Both the position numbers and the translations under genes were made by a program. Positions 1 through 12,777 of a DNA stretch of 64,000 nt are shown piece after piece (the stretch's first letter is position 1; each line of letters begins with the position of its first letter). The stretch is from Acetobacter peroxydans. Lineage in GTDB: Bacteria; Pseudomonadota; Alphaproteobacteria; Acetobacterales; Acetobacteraceae. The DNA is taken from positions 124,001 to 188,000 of the forward strand of contig NZ_BJMV01000001.1 of the NCBI RefSeq assembly GCF_006539345.1, in the 5' to 3' direction. A model generated the notes under the pieces. It worked only from the letters and a program-made list of their open reading frames with translations, made no database searches and was not told the origin of the DNA.

Positions 1-2045
<2,045 letters not shown>

Positions 2046-2073
2046 GCGCCAGCTATCGCTGATAGAGACACGG

Positions 2074-2107
2074 AAAAAAGGATCGGCCTCGCGCCGGTCC
2101 TTTTTTT
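2074..2107 (+). terminator. Intrinsic terminator after rpoC
   Basis: A GGATCGGC / GCCGGTCC stem (one G-T pair) with a 5-base loop is followed by seven T residues and preceded by an A-run. It separates rpoC from the str cluster, so rpsL needs its own promoter. Confidence 0.9.
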
Positions 2108-2152
2108 ATGGGGGCGGAGGAGAATGCCCCGCAGAGAATCGCCAGGGAATGC

Positions 2153-2181
2153 TTGACTTCACCGGGGGGGAGGGGTAGTTA
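2153..2181 (+). promoter_or_regulatory. Predicted sigma-70-type promoter of the str cluster
   Basis: TTGACT at 2153-2158 is followed, 17 bases later, by TAGTTA at 2176-2181. The -35 box is near consensus and the -10 is weak. The same TTGACTT box with 17-base spacing occurs before rpsM at 16193, which supports the call. The position just downstream of the rpoC terminator is where a promoter is required. Confidence 0.45.
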
Positions 2182-2333
2182 GCAGCCCTCAGCTTTGAGC
2201 ATCATTCGTGATGTTCGGGCAATCAGGTTCTCTGTACGAGTTTCCAGCATGCGGCAGGCTTCCGGTGGAAGCAGAGCCGGATGCCAATATAGCCTCATTC
2301 CGGTATCTGCCGGTTGGGATATTTTTAATGGAA

Positions 2334-2362
2334 GTCGGCAGCCAGTAAAAAGGCTGGCCGAC
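2334..2362 (+). promoter_or_regulatory. Strong hairpin in the rpsL leader
   Basis: GTCGGCAGCC pairs with GGCTGGCCGAC (one bulged base) around an A-rich loop, ending 28 bases before the rpsL start. No T-run follows, so it is not an intrinsic terminator. It could be a regulatory or stabilising element in the mRNA leader. Confidence 0.5.
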
Positions 2363-2390
2363 CGAACTGTGTAAGGATCGGGAAAGGCGC

Positions 2391-3253
<863 letters not shown>

Positions 3254-3267
3254 CTCGTGAAAGTTTG

Positions 3268-3287
3268 CCTCTCCCCGTGTGGAGAGG
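3268..3287 (+). promoter_or_regulatory. Hairpin in the rpsG-tuf gap
   Basis: CCTCTCC and GGAGAGG form a perfect 7-bp stem around a 6-base loop, followed only by a weak TT. It sits exactly where fusA would normally be found. It may be a partial terminator, an attenuator or a processing site between rpsG and tuf. Confidence 0.45.
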
Positions 3288-3336
3288 TTGGCTTGCAACA
3301 ACTGCATCCCGATTGTTCTGGGGTATGGAGTAGACA

Positions 3337-4527
<1,191 letters not shown>

Positions 4528-4554
4528 TCGATAACGGGGTTTGAGACTGAGTGG

Positions 4555-4584
4555 CCCCCGGCCGAGTTGTTCGGTCGGGGGTTT
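4555..4584 (+). terminator. Intrinsic terminator between tuf and rpsJ
   Basis: CCCCCGGCCGA pairs with TCGGTCGGGGG (one G-T pair) over a 5-base loop and is followed by TTTACTT. A second, smaller stem (CCGGG/CCCGG, 4594-4608) follows. The short T-tract suggests incomplete termination, which could let some str transcripts enter the S10 cluster. Confidence 0.7.
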
Positions 4585-4636
4585 ACTTGGCGGCCGGGTT
4601 TCCCCCGGACAAGTTAAGTGTTGGACTAAGAAACAA

Positions 4637-4945
4637 ATGGACAACCAGAACATCCGCATTCGCCTGAAAGCGTACGATCACCGCGTGCTCGACAACAGCA
4701 CGAAGGAAATCGTGAACACGGCGAAGCGTACGGGTGCGCGGGTTCGGGGTCCTATCCCGCTGCCGACGCATATCGAACGGTTTACGGTTAACCGTTCACC
4801 TCACGTAGACAAGAAGAGCCGCGAGCAGTTCGAAATCCGGACGCATCGCCGCCTGCTTGATATTGTTGAGCCCACTCCGCAGACCGTGGACGCTCTCATG
4901 AAGCTCGACCTCGCCGCTGGCGTTGATGTCGAGATCAAACTCTAA
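4637..4945 (+). CDS. rpsJ: 30S ribosomal protein S10
   Basis: S10 is a head protein of the 30S subunit and, as NusE, a partner in transcription antitermination. The ATG at 4637 gives [19 protein letters not shown] and 102 residues, the family length; the frame is open further upstream to 4541, but that part would overlap the tuf terminator and matches nothing in S10. The [29 protein letters not shown] segment, read in pieces, is the family core. It opens the S10 cluster. No clear promoter is visible between the tuf terminator and this start. Confidence 0.98.
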   Translation: MDNQNIRIRLKAYDHRVLDNSTKEIVNTAKRTGARVRGPIPLPTHIERFTVNRSPHVDKKSREQFEIRTHRRLLDIVEPTPQTVDALMKLDLAAGVDVEIKL

Positions 4946-4955
4946 GGTCCAGACG

Positions 4956-5639
4956 ATGCGCACCGGATTGATCGCAAAGAAGCTGGGCATGTCCCGGCTG
5001 TTCAAGGAAGACGGCACACATGTGCCCGTCACAGTTCTGCATGTCGATGATGTGCAGGTGGTTGATGTCCGCACCCAGGAGCGGGATGGCTACGTGGCCG
5101 TTCAGTTGGGTATGGGCAAGGCCAAGGTCAAAAACGTTTCCAAGCCCAATCGTGGCCATTTTGCCCGCGTGAAGGTTGAGCCCAAGAAGGTGGTTCGGGA
5201 ATTCCGCGTGGCAGACGATGCTACGGTGGAAGTCGGAGCCTCCCTGTCTGCTGTTCACTTTGTTGTTGGCCAGAAGGTCGACGTCACGGGGACCAGCAAG
5301 GGTAAGGGATTTGCTGGCGCGATGAAGCGCTGGAATTTCGCCGGTCTGGAAGCTTCGCATGGTGTGTCGATTTCGCACCGTTCGCATGGTTCGACCGGTA
5401 ACCGCCAGGATCCCGGCAAGACCTTTAAAAACAAGAAAATGGCTGGTCATCTGGGCGATGAGCGCGTGACCACATTGAACCTCGAAATTGCTGCGGTCGA
5501 TCCGGAAAAGAATCTGATCATGGTTCGTGGCTCCGTCCCTGGGGCAAAGAACAGTGTCGTTCTCATCCGTGACGCGATCAAGAAAGCCCGCCATGGCGAC
5601 GCGCCCTATCCGGCCGGCCTTGTGACGGCGGAAGGCTGA
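4956..5639 (+). CDS. rplC: 50S ribosomal protein L3
   Basis: L3 is an early-assembly protein near the peptidyl transferase centre. I start it at ATG 4956 ([16 protein letters not shown]), which follows an AAGGT ribosome-binding site and gives 227 residues; 11 extra codons are open upstream but overlap rpsJ. The central region with [11 protein letters not shown] and [15 protein letters not shown] is conserved, including the loop whose Gln (NRQDPG) is methylated by PrmB in other bacteria. A short C-terminal extension is usual in alphaproteobacteria. Confidence 0.98.
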   Translation: MRTGLIAKKLGMSRLFKEDGTHVPVTVLHVDDVQVVDVRTQERDGYVAVQLGMGKAKVKNVSKPNRGHFARVKVEPKKVVREFRVADDATVEVGASLSAVHFVVGQKVDVTGTSKGKGFAGAMKRWNFAGLEASHGVSISHRSHGSTGNRQDPGKTFKNKKMAGHLGDERVTTLNLEIAAVDPEKNLIMVRGSVPGAKNSVVLIRDAIKKARHGDAPYPAGLVTAEG

Positions 5640-5643
5640 GATC

Positions 5644-6258
5644 ATGGAAATCGAAATCAAGACGCTTGATAACGGCACGGCTGGCTCTGCTACTCTGCCG
5701 GATGAACTTTTCGCGGTTGCTCCGCGCGCGGATATCATGGCGCGTGTTGTGCATTGGCAGCTGGCTAAGCGCCGCGCCGGCACGCACAAGGTCAAGGGCA
5801 TGGGCGAAGTGTCCGGCACGACCAAGAAGCCGTACCGTCAGAAAGGCACTGGTAGCGCCCGTCAGGGTTCGCTCCGTGCGCCGCAGTATCGTACCGGTGG
5901 TGCGGTGCATGGTCCGGTTGTTCGCGACCACGGCTATGACCTGCCCAAGAAGGTGCGTCGTCTCGGCCTGATTTCCGCTCTGTCGCAGAAGGCGAAGGAC
6001 GGCAAGCTGATCGTCCTGCAGTCCGCTTCCGGCGTGAATAAGACCAGCGAACTTGCCAAGAAGCTCAAAGGGCTTGGTCTGGTGTCAGCGCTGATCGTTG
6101 ACGGCGCGGTGGACGAAGGCTTCGTTCGTGCGGCCCGCAACCTGCCGCGGATCGACGTTCTGCCGACAATCGGCGCGAATGTGTATGACATTCTGAACCA
6201 TGAGGTGCTTGCGATCACCCAGGCTGGCCTCGAAGGACTGAAGGAGCGCCTGGCATGA
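5644..6258 (+). CDS. rplD: 50S ribosomal protein L4
   Basis: L4 lines the peptide exit tunnel; in enterobacteria it also represses the S10 operon. The product has 204 residues with the tunnel-loop block [15 protein letters not shown] near residues 60-75. It starts 4 bases after the rplC stop and its stop overlaps the rplW start (ATGA), so translation of the two is probably coupled. No L4-type leader structure was identified before rpsJ. Confidence 0.98.
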   Translation: MEIEIKTLDNGTAGSATLPDELFAVAPRADIMARVVHWQLAKRRAGTHKVKGMGEVSGTTKKPYRQKGTGSARQGSLRAPQYRTGGAVHGPVVRDHGYDLPKKVRRLGLISALSQKAKDGKLIVLQSASGVNKTSELAKKLKGLGLVSALIVDGAVDEGFVRAARNLPRIDVLPTIGANVYDILNHEVLAITQAGLEGLKERLA

Positions 6259-6590
6259 CCAACATTCTTGCGGTGCGCAGGAAGGCTGAGCGTCTGTCTC
6301 GCGAGGCCCTGTGCGATATCGTTCGCGCCCCGGTTATTACCGAAAAGGCTTCGGCCCTTTCGGAAAAGAACCAGGTGGTTTTCAAAGTCGCGATGTCCGC
6401 CAGCAAGCCTGAAATCAAGGTGGCGGTTGAAACGCTGTTCGGGGTCAAGGTGGTTGGTGTCAACACCCTTGTCCAGAAGGGCAAGACCAAGCGCTTCAAG
6501 GGGCGCGTGGGGCAGCGTTCCGACGTGAAGAAAGCGTTCATTCAGCTCGCTGAAGGTCAGTCCATTGACCTTACGGCCAAGCTGGCGTGA
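6255..6590 (+). CDS. rplW: 50S ribosomal protein L23
   Basis: L23 sits at the exit of the peptide tunnel and docks trigger factor and SRP. The 111-residue product carries the [15 protein letters not shown] and [18 protein letters not shown] blocks. The ATG at 6255 overlaps the rplD stop by 4 bases; about 20 residues precede the usual family start, and I see no better ATG, so the longer N-terminus is kept. rplB follows after 16 bases. Confidence 0.95.
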   Translation: MTNILAVRRKAERLSREALCDIVRAPVITEKASALSEKNQVVFKVAMSASKPEIKVAVETLFGVKVVGVNTLVQKGKTKRFKGRVGQRSDVKKAFIQLAEGQSIDLTAKLA

Positions 6591-6606
6591 GCAGGGGTAG
6601 AAACAA

Positions 6607-7437
6607 ATGGCACTGAAGCACTTTAATCCTGTCACGCCGAGCATGCGTGGTACGGTTCTGATTGACAGGGCTGACCTTTGGAAGGGCAAGCCGGTCAAGC
6701 AGTTGACCGAAGGTAAGAACAAGTCGGGCGGCCGTAACAACAACGGTCGTATCACCTCCCGTTTCCGTGGGGGTGGTCACAAGCAGTCCTATCGTTACGT
6801 TGACTTCAAGCGTCGCAAGTTTGATGTTGTCGGCACGGTTGAGCGTCTGGAATACGACCCCAACCGTACGGCCTTCATCGCTCTGGTTAAGTACGAAGAT
6901 GGCGAGCTGGCCTATATCCTGGCTCCGCAGCGTCTGAAGGTTGGCGATTCCGTCATTTCCGGCACGCGTGTGGATATCAAGCCGGGCAACGCTATGCCCT
7001 TGGCCGCCATTCCGGTTGGCACCATCGTGCACAACATCGAACTGAAGCAGGGCGCTGGTGGTAAGCTGGCCCGTTCTGCCGGTACGTATGCCCAGCTGGT
7101 CGGTAAGGACTCTGGCTACGCCCAGATCAAGCTGCAGTCCGGTGAACTGCGTGTTGTGCGCGGCGAATGCATGGCTACTGTTGGCGCGGTTTCTAACCCC
7201 GACAACATGAACCAGCACATGGGTAAGGCTGGCCGTACGCGCTGGCTGGGTCGCCGTCCGCATAACCGCGGCGTCGTCATGAACCCGGTCGATCACCCGC
7301 ATGGTGGTGGTGAAGGGCGTACTTCGGGCGGCCGTCATCCGGTTACGCCGTGGGGTAAGCCGACCAAAGGATATAAAACTCGGGTCAACAAGCGGACGGA
7401 CAGCCTGATTATCCGTCGCCGGAAGACCGGCAAGTAA
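6607..7437 (+). CDS. rplB: 50S ribosomal protein L2
   Basis: L2 is needed for subunit association and peptidyl transfer. The 276 residues match the family. The conserved [21 protein letters not shown] block, which contains the His important for activity in E. coli L2, lies near residues 229-249. The N-terminal [15 protein letters not shown] rRNA-binding part is intact. The gene sits between rplW and rpsS with short gaps typical of one transcript. Confidence 0.99.
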   Translation: MALKHFNPVTPSMRGTVLIDRADLWKGKPVKQLTEGKNKSGGRNNNGRITSRFRGGGHKQSYRYVDFKRRKFDVVGTVERLEYDPNRTAFIALVKYEDGELAYILAPQRLKVGDSVISGTRVDIKPGNAMPLAAIPVGTIVHNIELKQGAGGKLARSAGTYAQLVGKDSGYAQIKLQSGELRVVRGECMATVGAVSNPDNMNQHMGKAGRTRWLGRRPHNRGVVMNPVDHPHGGGEGRTSGGRHPVTPWGKPTKGYKTRVNKRTDSLIIRRRKTGK

Positions 7438-7450
7438 GGGGCAATAGAAG

Positions 7451-7729
7451 ATGGCACGTTCCGTCTGGAAAGGTCCGTTCGTCGACGGGTATCTGCTGAA
7501 CAAGGCTGAAGCATCCCGCGCCTCGGGCCGTAACGAAGTGATCAAGATCTGGTCGCGTCGTTCGACAATTCTTCCCCAGTTCGTGGGGTTGACGTTTGGT
7601 GTTTACAACGGTCAGAAGTTCCTGCCTGTGCAGGTGACGGAGAACATGGTTGGCCACAAGTTTGGCGAATTTTCTCCCACCCGCACGTTTCACGGGCATG
7701 GTGCTGACAAAAAGTCTAAGCGGGGCTGA
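7451..7729 (+). CDS. rpsS: 30S ribosomal protein S19
   Basis: S19 is a head protein contacting the A-site finger and S13. The product is 92 residues long and starts [16 protein letters not shown]. The family blocks [13 protein letters not shown] and [16 protein letters not shown] are present. It is 13 bases after rplB and 8 bases before rplV. Confidence 0.99.
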   Translation: MARSVWKGPFVDGYLLNKAEASRASGRNEVIKIWSRRSTILPQFVGLTFGVYNGQKFLPVQVTENMVGHKFGEFSPTRTFHGHGADKKSKRG

Positions 7730-7737
7730 GAGCAAAG

Positions 7738-8148
7738 ATGAGCAAGCCGAAGCATCCGCGCACGCTCGCGGAAACCGAAGCGCAAGCTGTCACGCGTAAC
7801 ATTCGGGTCAGCCCCCGCAAGCTGAATCTTGTGGCGGGTCTGATCCGCAACAAGCCTGCTTCTCAGGCGATCGCGACGCTGACATTCTCCAAGCGCCGCA
7901 TTGCCCAGCAGGTCAAGAAGACGCTTGAAAGCGCCATTGCCAACGCGGAAAACAATCACCAGCTGGACGTTGACCAGCTGGTGGTGAAAGCTGCTGAAGT
8001 GGGCAAGTCCATTGTGATGCGCCGCTTTCATGCTCGCGGTCGTGGTCGTTCCGCGCGCGTCGAGAAGTTCTTCAGCCATCTGAAGATTGTTGTGGCCGAA
8101 CGGGCGGTTGAGCCTGAAGCGGCTTCCTCCGAGCAGAAGGCGGCCTGA
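7738..8148 (+). CDS. rplV: 50S ribosomal protein L22
   Basis: L22 helps form the peptide exit tunnel with its beta-hairpin. The 136-residue product has the [10 protein letters not shown]-like start ([21 protein letters not shown], around residues 18-38) and the hairpin block [21 protein letters not shown]. The C-terminus has an Ala/Glu-rich tail of about 20 residues beyond the E. coli protein, common in alphaproteobacteria. rpsC starts 2 bases after the stop. Confidence 0.98.
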   Translation: MSKPKHPRTLAETEAQAVTRNIRVSPRKLNLVAGLIRNKPASQAIATLTFSKRRIAQQVKKTLESAIANAENNHQLDVDQLVVKAAEVGKSIVMRRFHARGRGRSARVEKFFSHLKIVVAERAVEPEAASSEQKAA

Positions 8149-8150
8149 GT

Positions 8151-8828
8151 ATGGGGCATAAAGTCAATCCGATCGGGCTGCGGCTCGGCATCAACCGCAC
8201 GTGGGACAGCCGCTGGTACGCTGGCGCTGACTACTCCCGCCTGCTGCATGAAGACCTGAAGCTGCGCGCATTCCTGCGCCGCAAGCTGGCAGGTGCGGGC
8301 GTGTCCCGCGTGGTGATCGAACGTCCGGCCAAAAAGCCGCGCGTGACCATCTACGCGGCGCGTCCGGGCGTGGTGATCGGCAAGAAGGGTCAGGATATTG
8401 ACGCTCTGCGTAAAGAGCTGACCCGTATGGCTGGCACCGAGGTTGCGCTGAACATCGTCGAAATCCGCAAGCCGGAAATCGATGCGACCCTGGTGGCAGA
8501 AAACATTGCCCAGCAGCTTGAGCGCCGCGTTGCGTTCCGCCGTGCAATGAAGCGCGCCGTGCAGTCCGCCATGCGTCTTGGTGCGCAGGGTATTCGTATC
8601 AACTGCTCCGGTCGTCTGGGTGGTGCTGAAATCGCGCGTATCGAATGGTACCGCGAAGGACGCGTGCCCCTTCACACGCTGCGTGCCGACATTGACTACG
8701 GCACGGCAACCGCCATGACCACCTATGGTACATGCGGTGTGAAGGTCTGGATCTTCAAGGGTGAAATTCTCGCCCATGATCCGTTGGCTCAGGATCGCCG
8801 GGCGGCCGAACAGGCTCCTCAGCGCTGA
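8151..8828 (+). CDS. rpsC: 30S ribosomal protein S3
   Basis: S3 lies at the mRNA entry and has helicase-like activity with S4 and S5. The 225-residue protein starts [29 protein letters not shown]-binding domain is marked by [18 protein letters not shown] near residues 65-82, and the C-terminal domain has [24 protein letters not shown]. It is immediately downstream of rplV, suggesting coupled translation. Confidence 0.99.
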   Translation: MGHKVNPIGLRLGINRTWDSRWYAGADYSRLLHEDLKLRAFLRRKLAGAGVSRVVIERPAKKPRVTIYAARPGVVIGKKGQDIDALRKELTRMAGTEVALNIVEIRKPEIDATLVAENIAQQLERRVAFRRAMKRAVQSAMRLGAQGIRINCSGRLGGAEIARIEWYREGRVPLHTLRADIDYGTATAMTTYGTCGVKVWIFKGEILAHDPLAQDRRAAEQAPQR

Positions 8829-8845
8829 GGAGAGGATAAAAGACA

Positions 8846-9262
8846 ATGCTTTCCCCGAAGCGGACAAAGTTCCGTAAAGCTCATAAAGGCCGTATTCACG
8901 GCCTTGCCAAAAGTGGCACCACGCTGAACTTCGGCACCTTTGGTCTGAAGGCCCTGCAGCCCGAACGGATCACGGCGCGCCAGATCGAAGCCTCCCGTCG
9001 GGCCATCACCCGCGCTATGAAGCGTGCCGGTCGTGTCTGGATTCGTATTTTTCCTGACATTCCGGTCTCGACAAAACCTGCGGAAGTGCGTATGGGCTCC
9101 GGTAAAGGTTCACCTGAATACTGGGTGGCCCGTGTGAAGCCTGGCCGCATCCTGTTCGAAATCGAAGGTGTGCCGCCGGAGCTGGCGCGTGAAGCGCTGG
9201 CTCTCGGTGCGGCAAAACTGCCGATCAAGACCAAGTTTGTGACCCGAATTGGAGATGCGTGA
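8846..9262 (+). CDS. rplP: 50S ribosomal protein L16
   Basis: L16 organises the A-site region of the 50S subunit. The 138-residue product starts [17 protein letters not shown], as in the family, and keeps the RGRI-like Arg-rich N-terminus, the [19 protein letters not shown] block and the C-terminal KLPIKTKFV. The ribosome-binding site GAGAGG lies upstream of the ATG. Confidence 0.99.
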   Translation: MLSPKRTKFRKAHKGRIHGLAKSGTTLNFGTFGLKALQPERITARQIEASRRAITRAMKRAGRVWIRIFPDIPVSTKPAEVRMGSGKGSPEYWVARVKPGRILFEIEGVPPELAREALALGAAKLPIKTKFVTRIGDA

Positions 9263-9263
9263 G

Positions 9264-9500
9264 ATGGTAAAGGCAGCCAAGCCGGCTGATTTGCGCGCGA
9301 AAACCCCGGACGAGCTGCAGGCTCGTCTGGTGGAACTGAAGCGTGAGCAGCTGAACCTGCGTTTCCAGCAGGCCACGGGTCAGACTGAATCGCAGAGCCG
9401 CGTTCGCGTGGTTCGCCGTGAAATTGCGCGCATCAAGACGATTGCCGCGCAGAATGCAAAGACAGTGGCGGGTGCTCAAACATCCGCCGCCAATGCCTGA
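9264..9500 (+). CDS. rpmC: 50S ribosomal protein L29
   Basis: L29 binds near the tunnel exit together with L23. I choose ATG 9264, directly after the rplP stop: the GGAG at 9251-9254 is then 9 bases upstream. ATG 9255 and TTG 9249 are open alternatives but sit on or before that GGAG. The 78-residue product has the family block ELQARLVELKREQLNLRFQQATGQ, read in parts, and a longer Ala-rich tail than the E. coli protein (63 residues). Confidence 0.95.
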   Translation: MVKAAKPADLRAKTPDELQARLVELKREQLNLRFQQATGQTESQSRVRVVRREIARIKTIAAQNAKTVAGAQTSAANA

Positions 9501-9513
9501 GGAGAGTTAGCCG

Positions 9514-9783
9514 ATGCCAAGGCGCGTCCTGAGCGGGCGTGTGACCAGCGACAAGATGGACAAGACCATTACGGTTCTTGTCGATCGTCGCGTCATGCAT
9601 CCGCTGTATAAGAAGTTCATTCGTCGTTCCAAGAAGTATGCGGCGCATGATGAAGACAATCTGTGCAAGGTGGGTGACACCGTGCGTATTGTCGAATGCC
9701 CGCCCATTTCGCGGCGTAAGACGTGGACCGTGATTTCCCGCAACGGCGAAGCCGTGGGCGCGGAAGCTGGCGCGTCGGCCTAA
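9514..9783 (+). CDS. rpsQ: 30S ribosomal protein S17
   Basis: S17 is an OB-fold protein of the 30S body. The 89-residue product starts [26 protein letters not shown] and includes [19 protein letters not shown] and the [18 protein letters not shown] block. A GGAGAG ribosome-binding site precedes the ATG, 13 bases after rpmC. Confidence 0.99.
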   Translation: MPRRVLSGRVTSDKMDKTITVLVDRRVMHPLYKKFIRRSKKYAAHDEDNLCKVGDTVRIVECPPISRRKTWTVISRNGEAVGAEAGASA

Positions 9784-9800
9784 CGTAAGGATATCAGGTT

Positions 9801-10169
9801 ATGATCCATCCCGAGACCAACCTTGACGTGGCGGATAACTCCGGCGCGCGTCAGGTGCAGTGCATCAAGGTGCTGGGCGGTTCCAAGCGGAAATCTGCCT
9901 CGGTCGGCGACGTGATCGTCGTTTCCGTCAAGGAAGCCATTCCCCGTGGGAAGGTAAAGAAGGGCGACGTTCACCAGGCCGTTATCGTGCGGACTTCCTA
10001 TCCGGTTCGTCGGCCTGATGGAAGCGCCATCCGTTTCGACCGGAACGCGGCGGTGCTCATCAACAAGCAGCAGGAGCCGATCGGTACCCGTATCTTTGGG
10101 CCGGTTGTGCGTGAACTGCGTGCGAAGAAGTTCATGAAGATCATCTCTCTGGCGCCGGAGGTGCTGTAA
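9801..10169 (+). CDS. rplN: 50S ribosomal protein L14
   Basis: L14 contributes to intersubunit bridges and is the docking site of the silencing factor RsfS. The 122-residue length is exact for the family. It starts [27 protein letters not shown]; the expected second residue is usually Ile followed by Gln or Met, so the His-Pro is a small variation. The C-terminal [24 protein letters not shown] is intact. Its stop overlaps the rplX start by one base (TAATG). Confidence 0.99.
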   Translation: MIHPETNLDVADNSGARQVQCIKVLGGSKRKSASVGDVIVVSVKEAIPRGKVKKGDVHQAVIVRTSYPVRRPDGSAIRFDRNAAVLINKQQEPIGTRIFGPVVRELRAKKFMKIISLAPEVL

Positions 10170-10489
10170 TGGCTGCCCGTATTAAAAAAGGTGATACGGT
10201 CCTCGTCATCAGCGGTTCCTCCAAGGGAACGCAGGGGGAAGTTCTTGAGGTCCGTCCGACCGAAAACCGTGCGGTTGTTCGTGGCGTTGCGGTGGCCAAG
10301 CGCCATCAGCGTGCCCGTCGCATGGGTGAGGAAGGCGGAATCATTGCTCGTGAGGCGCCCGTCCATCTCTCCAACCTGAAGCTGGTCGATCCTGCATCCA
10401 AGAAGCCCACAAAGGTTGGCTTCCGGGTGCTGGAAGATGGCCGCAAGGTCCGTGTCGCCAAGGCGACTGGCGAAGTGATTGAAGGCTGA
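10169..10489 (+). CDS. rplX: 50S ribosomal protein L24
   Basis: L24 is a 50S assembly initiator with a KOW motif. The 106-residue product carries the KOW segment [21 protein letters not shown] at residues 4-24, followed by [21 protein letters not shown]. Start and upstream stop overlap as TAATG, so it is likely co-translated with rplN. rplE starts 10 bases after its stop. Confidence 0.98.
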   Translation: MAARIKKGDTVLVISGSSKGTQGEVLEVRPTENRAVVRGVAVAKRHQRARRMGEEGGIIAREAPVHLSNLKLVDPASKKPTKVGFRVLEDGRKVRVAKATGEVIEG

Positions 10490-10499
10490 GGGATCAGGA

Positions 10500-11069
10500 A
10501 TGAGTGCGAATAACGAAAGTCGTTCCATCCCGCGCTTTCAGCAGCGCTATGAGAACGAACTGCGTGCCAAGCTGAAAGAACAGTTTGGTTACGGCAATGA
10601 GATGCAGGTTCCGCGCCTGGAAAAGATCGTCCTGAACATGGGCGTGGGCGAAGCTGCGGGCGACCAGAAGAAGCTTGATGCCGCTGTGGCGGAAATGACG
10701 CTGATTGCTGGTCAGAAGCCGGTCAAGACCCTTGCCAAGAAGGCTATCGCGGGTTTCAAGATCCGTGAAGGCCTGCCGATTGGCTGCAAGGTGACGCTGC
10801 GTCGCGCGCGGATGTACGAATTCCTTGACCGTTTGGTCACGATTGCGATGCCCCGCATCCGCGATTTCCGTGGTCTGCCTGCTGGTAAAGGGTTCGATGG
10901 GCGCGGTAATTTTGCGCTGGGCCTGAAAGAGCAGATCGTGTTCCCTGAAATCGATTACGACAAGGTGGACGAAGTCCGCGGTATGGATGTCGTGTTCGTG
11001 ACCAGTGCGAAGACGGATGCCGAAGCTAAGGCTCTGTTGAAGGCGTTTGATCTTCCCTTCGCTGGGTGA
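10500..11069 (+). CDS. rplE: 50S ribosomal protein L5
   Basis: L5 binds 5S rRNA and contacts P-site tRNA. I choose ATG 10500 ([21 protein letters not shown]), preceded by GGATCAGG; seven further codons upstream are open but lie in rplX. The resulting 189 residues carry [37 protein letters not shown] and the RDFRGLP block. A 73-base gap with a small stem-loop separates it from rpsN. Confidence 0.98.
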   Translation: MSANNESRSIPRFQQRYENELRAKLKEQFGYGNEMQVPRLEKIVLNMGVGEAAGDQKKLDAAVAEMTLIAGQKPVKTLAKKAIAGFKIREGLPIGCKVTLRRARMYEFLDRLVTIAMPRIRDFRGLPAGKGFDGRGNFALGLKEQIVFPEIDYDKVDEVRGMDVVFVTSAKTDAEAKALLKAFDLPFAG

Positions 11070-11098
11070 TATCAGGCTGGCTTTATTGTGTGATCTTG

Positions 11099-11118
11099 GA
11101 AAACCGTCGAAGGTTTTC
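11099..11118 (+). promoter_or_regulatory. Stem-loop in the rplE-rpsN gap
   Basis: GAAAACC and GGTTTTC form a perfect 7-bp stem around a 6-base loop, ending 24 bases before the rpsN start. It is A/T-rich at its outer end and has no T-run, so a terminator is unlikely. It may stabilise or pace the mRNA; its function is unknown. Confidence 0.35.
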
Positions 11119-11142
11119 GAAGGGTTCCGGAGGTAATCGAGT

Positions 11143-11448
11143 ATGGCTAAAACATCTGCCATCCTGCGTAATGCGAAGCGCGCGCGCATGGCGGCACGTG
11201 ACAAAGAGAAGCGTACAGCTCTCAAGAATATCGTGAAGGACCGGTCTCTCCCCGTGGAGGATCGGTTTGAAGCGTCTTTGAAGTTGGCTGAGCTGCCGCG
11301 TAACGGTTCGCGCGTTCGCGTGCGTCTGCGCTGCAAGCTGACCGGTCGTTCTCGTGGTAACTACCGCAAGTTCGAGCTGTGTCGTGTCGCTTTCCGTGAT
11401 CTGGCCTCCACCGGTCAGATTCCGGGAGTGGTCAAAGCTAGCTGGTAA
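11143..11448 (+). CDS. rpsN: 30S ribosomal protein S14 (zinc-independent type)
   Basis: S14 is a late-assembling head protein. The 101-residue protein lacks the CxxC-Cx2C zinc ribbon of the short form, so it is the zinc-independent C- type usual in proteobacteria. [35 protein letters not shown], read in pieces, is the conserved C-terminal half. GGAGGTAA forms a strong ribosome-binding site. rpsH begins 9 bases downstream. Confidence 0.99.
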   Translation: MAKTSAILRNAKRARMAARDKEKRTALKNIVKDRSLPVEDRFEASLKLAELPRNGSRVRVRLRCKLTGRSRGNYRKFELCRVAFRDLASTGQIPGVVKASW

Positions 11449-11457
11449 GGGCGGGAT

Positions 11458-11856
11458 ATGTCACTTTCTGATCCGTTGGGTGATATGCTCACCCGTATTC
11501 GCAACGCTCAGCGTGCGCGTCACAACTCCTGCGTTGCGCCGGCTTCCAGCCTGCGCGTGAACGTTCTGGAGGCGCTGCAGCGCGAGGGTTATATCCGTGG
11601 GTACAAGCGTGAGGAAGTCCGCAAGGGCATCGCGCAGCTTCACATCGAGCTGAAATATGCCGAAGGTGAGCCGGTTATCCGTGAGATTCAGCGCGTTTCG
11701 CGTCCTGGTCGTCGCGTTTATTCAAAAATCAAGGAACTGCCGCGGGTGCGCGCAGGACTGGGTGTTTCCATCCTGTCCACGCCGCGTGGTGTTCTGTCCG
11801 ATGTAGAGGCACGGGCCGCCAATGTTGGCGGCGAAGTCCTCTGCCGCGTGTTCTAA
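11458..11856 (+). CDS. rpsH: 30S ribosomal protein S8
   Basis: S8 binds the central domain of 16S rRNA and in E. coli represses the spc operon. The 132 residues begin [22 protein letters not shown] and end in the family's [14 protein letters not shown] and GGEVLCRVF segments. The gap to rpsN is 9 bases and to rplF 10 bases. No S8-type repressor site was identified with confidence. Confidence 0.99.
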   Translation: MSLSDPLGDMLTRIRNAQRARHNSCVAPASSLRVNVLEALQREGYIRGYKREEVRKGIAQLHIELKYAEGEPVIREIQRVSRPGRRVYSKIKELPRVRAGLGVSILSTPRGVLSDVEARAANVGGEVLCRVF

Positions 11857-11866
11857 GGAGGGATAC

Positions 11867-12400
11867 ATGTCACGTGTAGGCAAATATCCCGTTGACGTGC
11901 CGGCGGGGGTTACCGTTTCTATCGTTGACGGCGTGTTCAAGGCCAAAGGCAAGCTCGGTGAGCTTTCCCTGCCGATTTCCACGCATGTTACGGCTGAAGT
12001 GCAGGAAAGCAAGGTTGTTGTGCAGCCCGTCGGTACGGCCAGTCAGGCCCGTATGATGTGGGGTACGACCCGTGCGCTGATCGCCTCTGCTGTCAAAGGC
12101 GTTTCTGAAGGTTTTTCCAAGACACTGGAAATCACCGGCACGGGTTATCGTGCGGCGGTGCAGGGTTCCAACCTGGTTCTGAACCTTGGCTTCTCCCATG
12201 ACGTGATCTATCCGATCCCGGCTGGTATCAAGATTTCAACGCCGCGGCCGACGGCCGTTGTCGTTGAAGGCATTGACAAGCAGCGGGTTGGCCAGGTGGC
12301 GCTGGACATTCGTAGCTACCGTAAGCCGGAACCCTATAAGGGTAAGGGCGTGCGCTACGATACGGAGACCATTCGTCGCAAGGAAGGCAAGAAGAAATAA
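11867..12400 (+). CDS. rplF: 50S ribosomal protein L6
   Basis: L6 lies near the sarcin-ricin loop. ATG 11867 follows an AAGGAGG ribosome-binding site and gives [15 protein letters not shown] and 177 residues, the family length; the frame is open 15 codons further up but inside rpsH. The C-terminal block [26 protein letters not shown] is conserved. The stop overlaps the rplR start by one base (TAATG). Confidence 0.98.
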   Translation: MSRVGKYPVDVPAGVTVSIVDGVFKAKGKLGELSLPISTHVTAEVQESKVVVQPVGTASQARMMWGTTRALIASAVKGVSEGFSKTLEITGTGYRAAVQGSNLVLNLGFSHDVIYPIPAGIKISTPRPTAVVVEGIDKQRVGQVALDIRSYRKPEPYKGKGVRYDTETIRRKEGKKK

Positions 12401-12762
12401 TGAGCAATCAGCAGGAATTGCGGAACCGGCGGCGCGCTCGCCTCCGTTTCCAGCTTCGCCGCAAGGCTGCTGGCCGTCCGCGTTTGTCGGTCTTCCGGTC
12501 TGGCAAGAACATTTATGCTCAGGTCATTGACGATGCTCAGGGCGTGACCCTGGCCGCCGCGTCGAGCCTGGATAAGGAACTGCGTAGCGCGCTGAAGAGC
12601 GGTGCAACGCAGGAAAGCGCCGGTGCAGTCGGCAAGCTGGTTGCCCGGCGTGCAGTTGCGGCAGGCGTCTCCCAGGTTGTGTTCGACAGGGGGTCTTATC
12701 TTTATCACGGGCGTGTCAAGGCCCTGGCGGAGGCGGCCCGTGAGGGCGGTCTCTCCTTCTGA
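12400..12762 (+). CDS. rplR: 50S ribosomal protein L18
   Basis: L18 brings 5S rRNA into the large subunit with L5. The 120-residue protein shows the basic N-terminus [16 protein letters not shown], the [20 protein letters not shown] block and the C-terminal [24 protein letters not shown]. It is translationally coupled to rplF by the TAATG overlap. Confidence 0.98.
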   Translation: MSNQQELRNRRRARLRFQLRRKAAGRPRLSVFRSGKNIYAQVIDDAQGVTLAAASSLDKELRSALKSGATQESAGAVGKLVARRAVAAGVSQVVFDRGSYLYHGRVKALAEAAREGGLSF

Positions 12763-12777
12763 GGAAAGGATCACGCA

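Larger units (their letters stand above)
2108..2390 (+). other. Non-coding str-cluster leader region
   Basis: Together with the rpoC terminator this makes the longest gene-free stretch of the window (2046-2390). I see no credible coding frame. It holds a promoter-like pair at 2153-2181 and, after the predicted start point near 2189, about 200 bases of untranslated leader. The leader can form several small stem-loops (for example CATCA-TTCG-TGATG near 2203 and GCTTCC-GGT-GGAAGC near 2260) and one strong hairpin at 2334-2362. The rpsL ribosome-binding site lies at its end. Confidence 0.6.
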
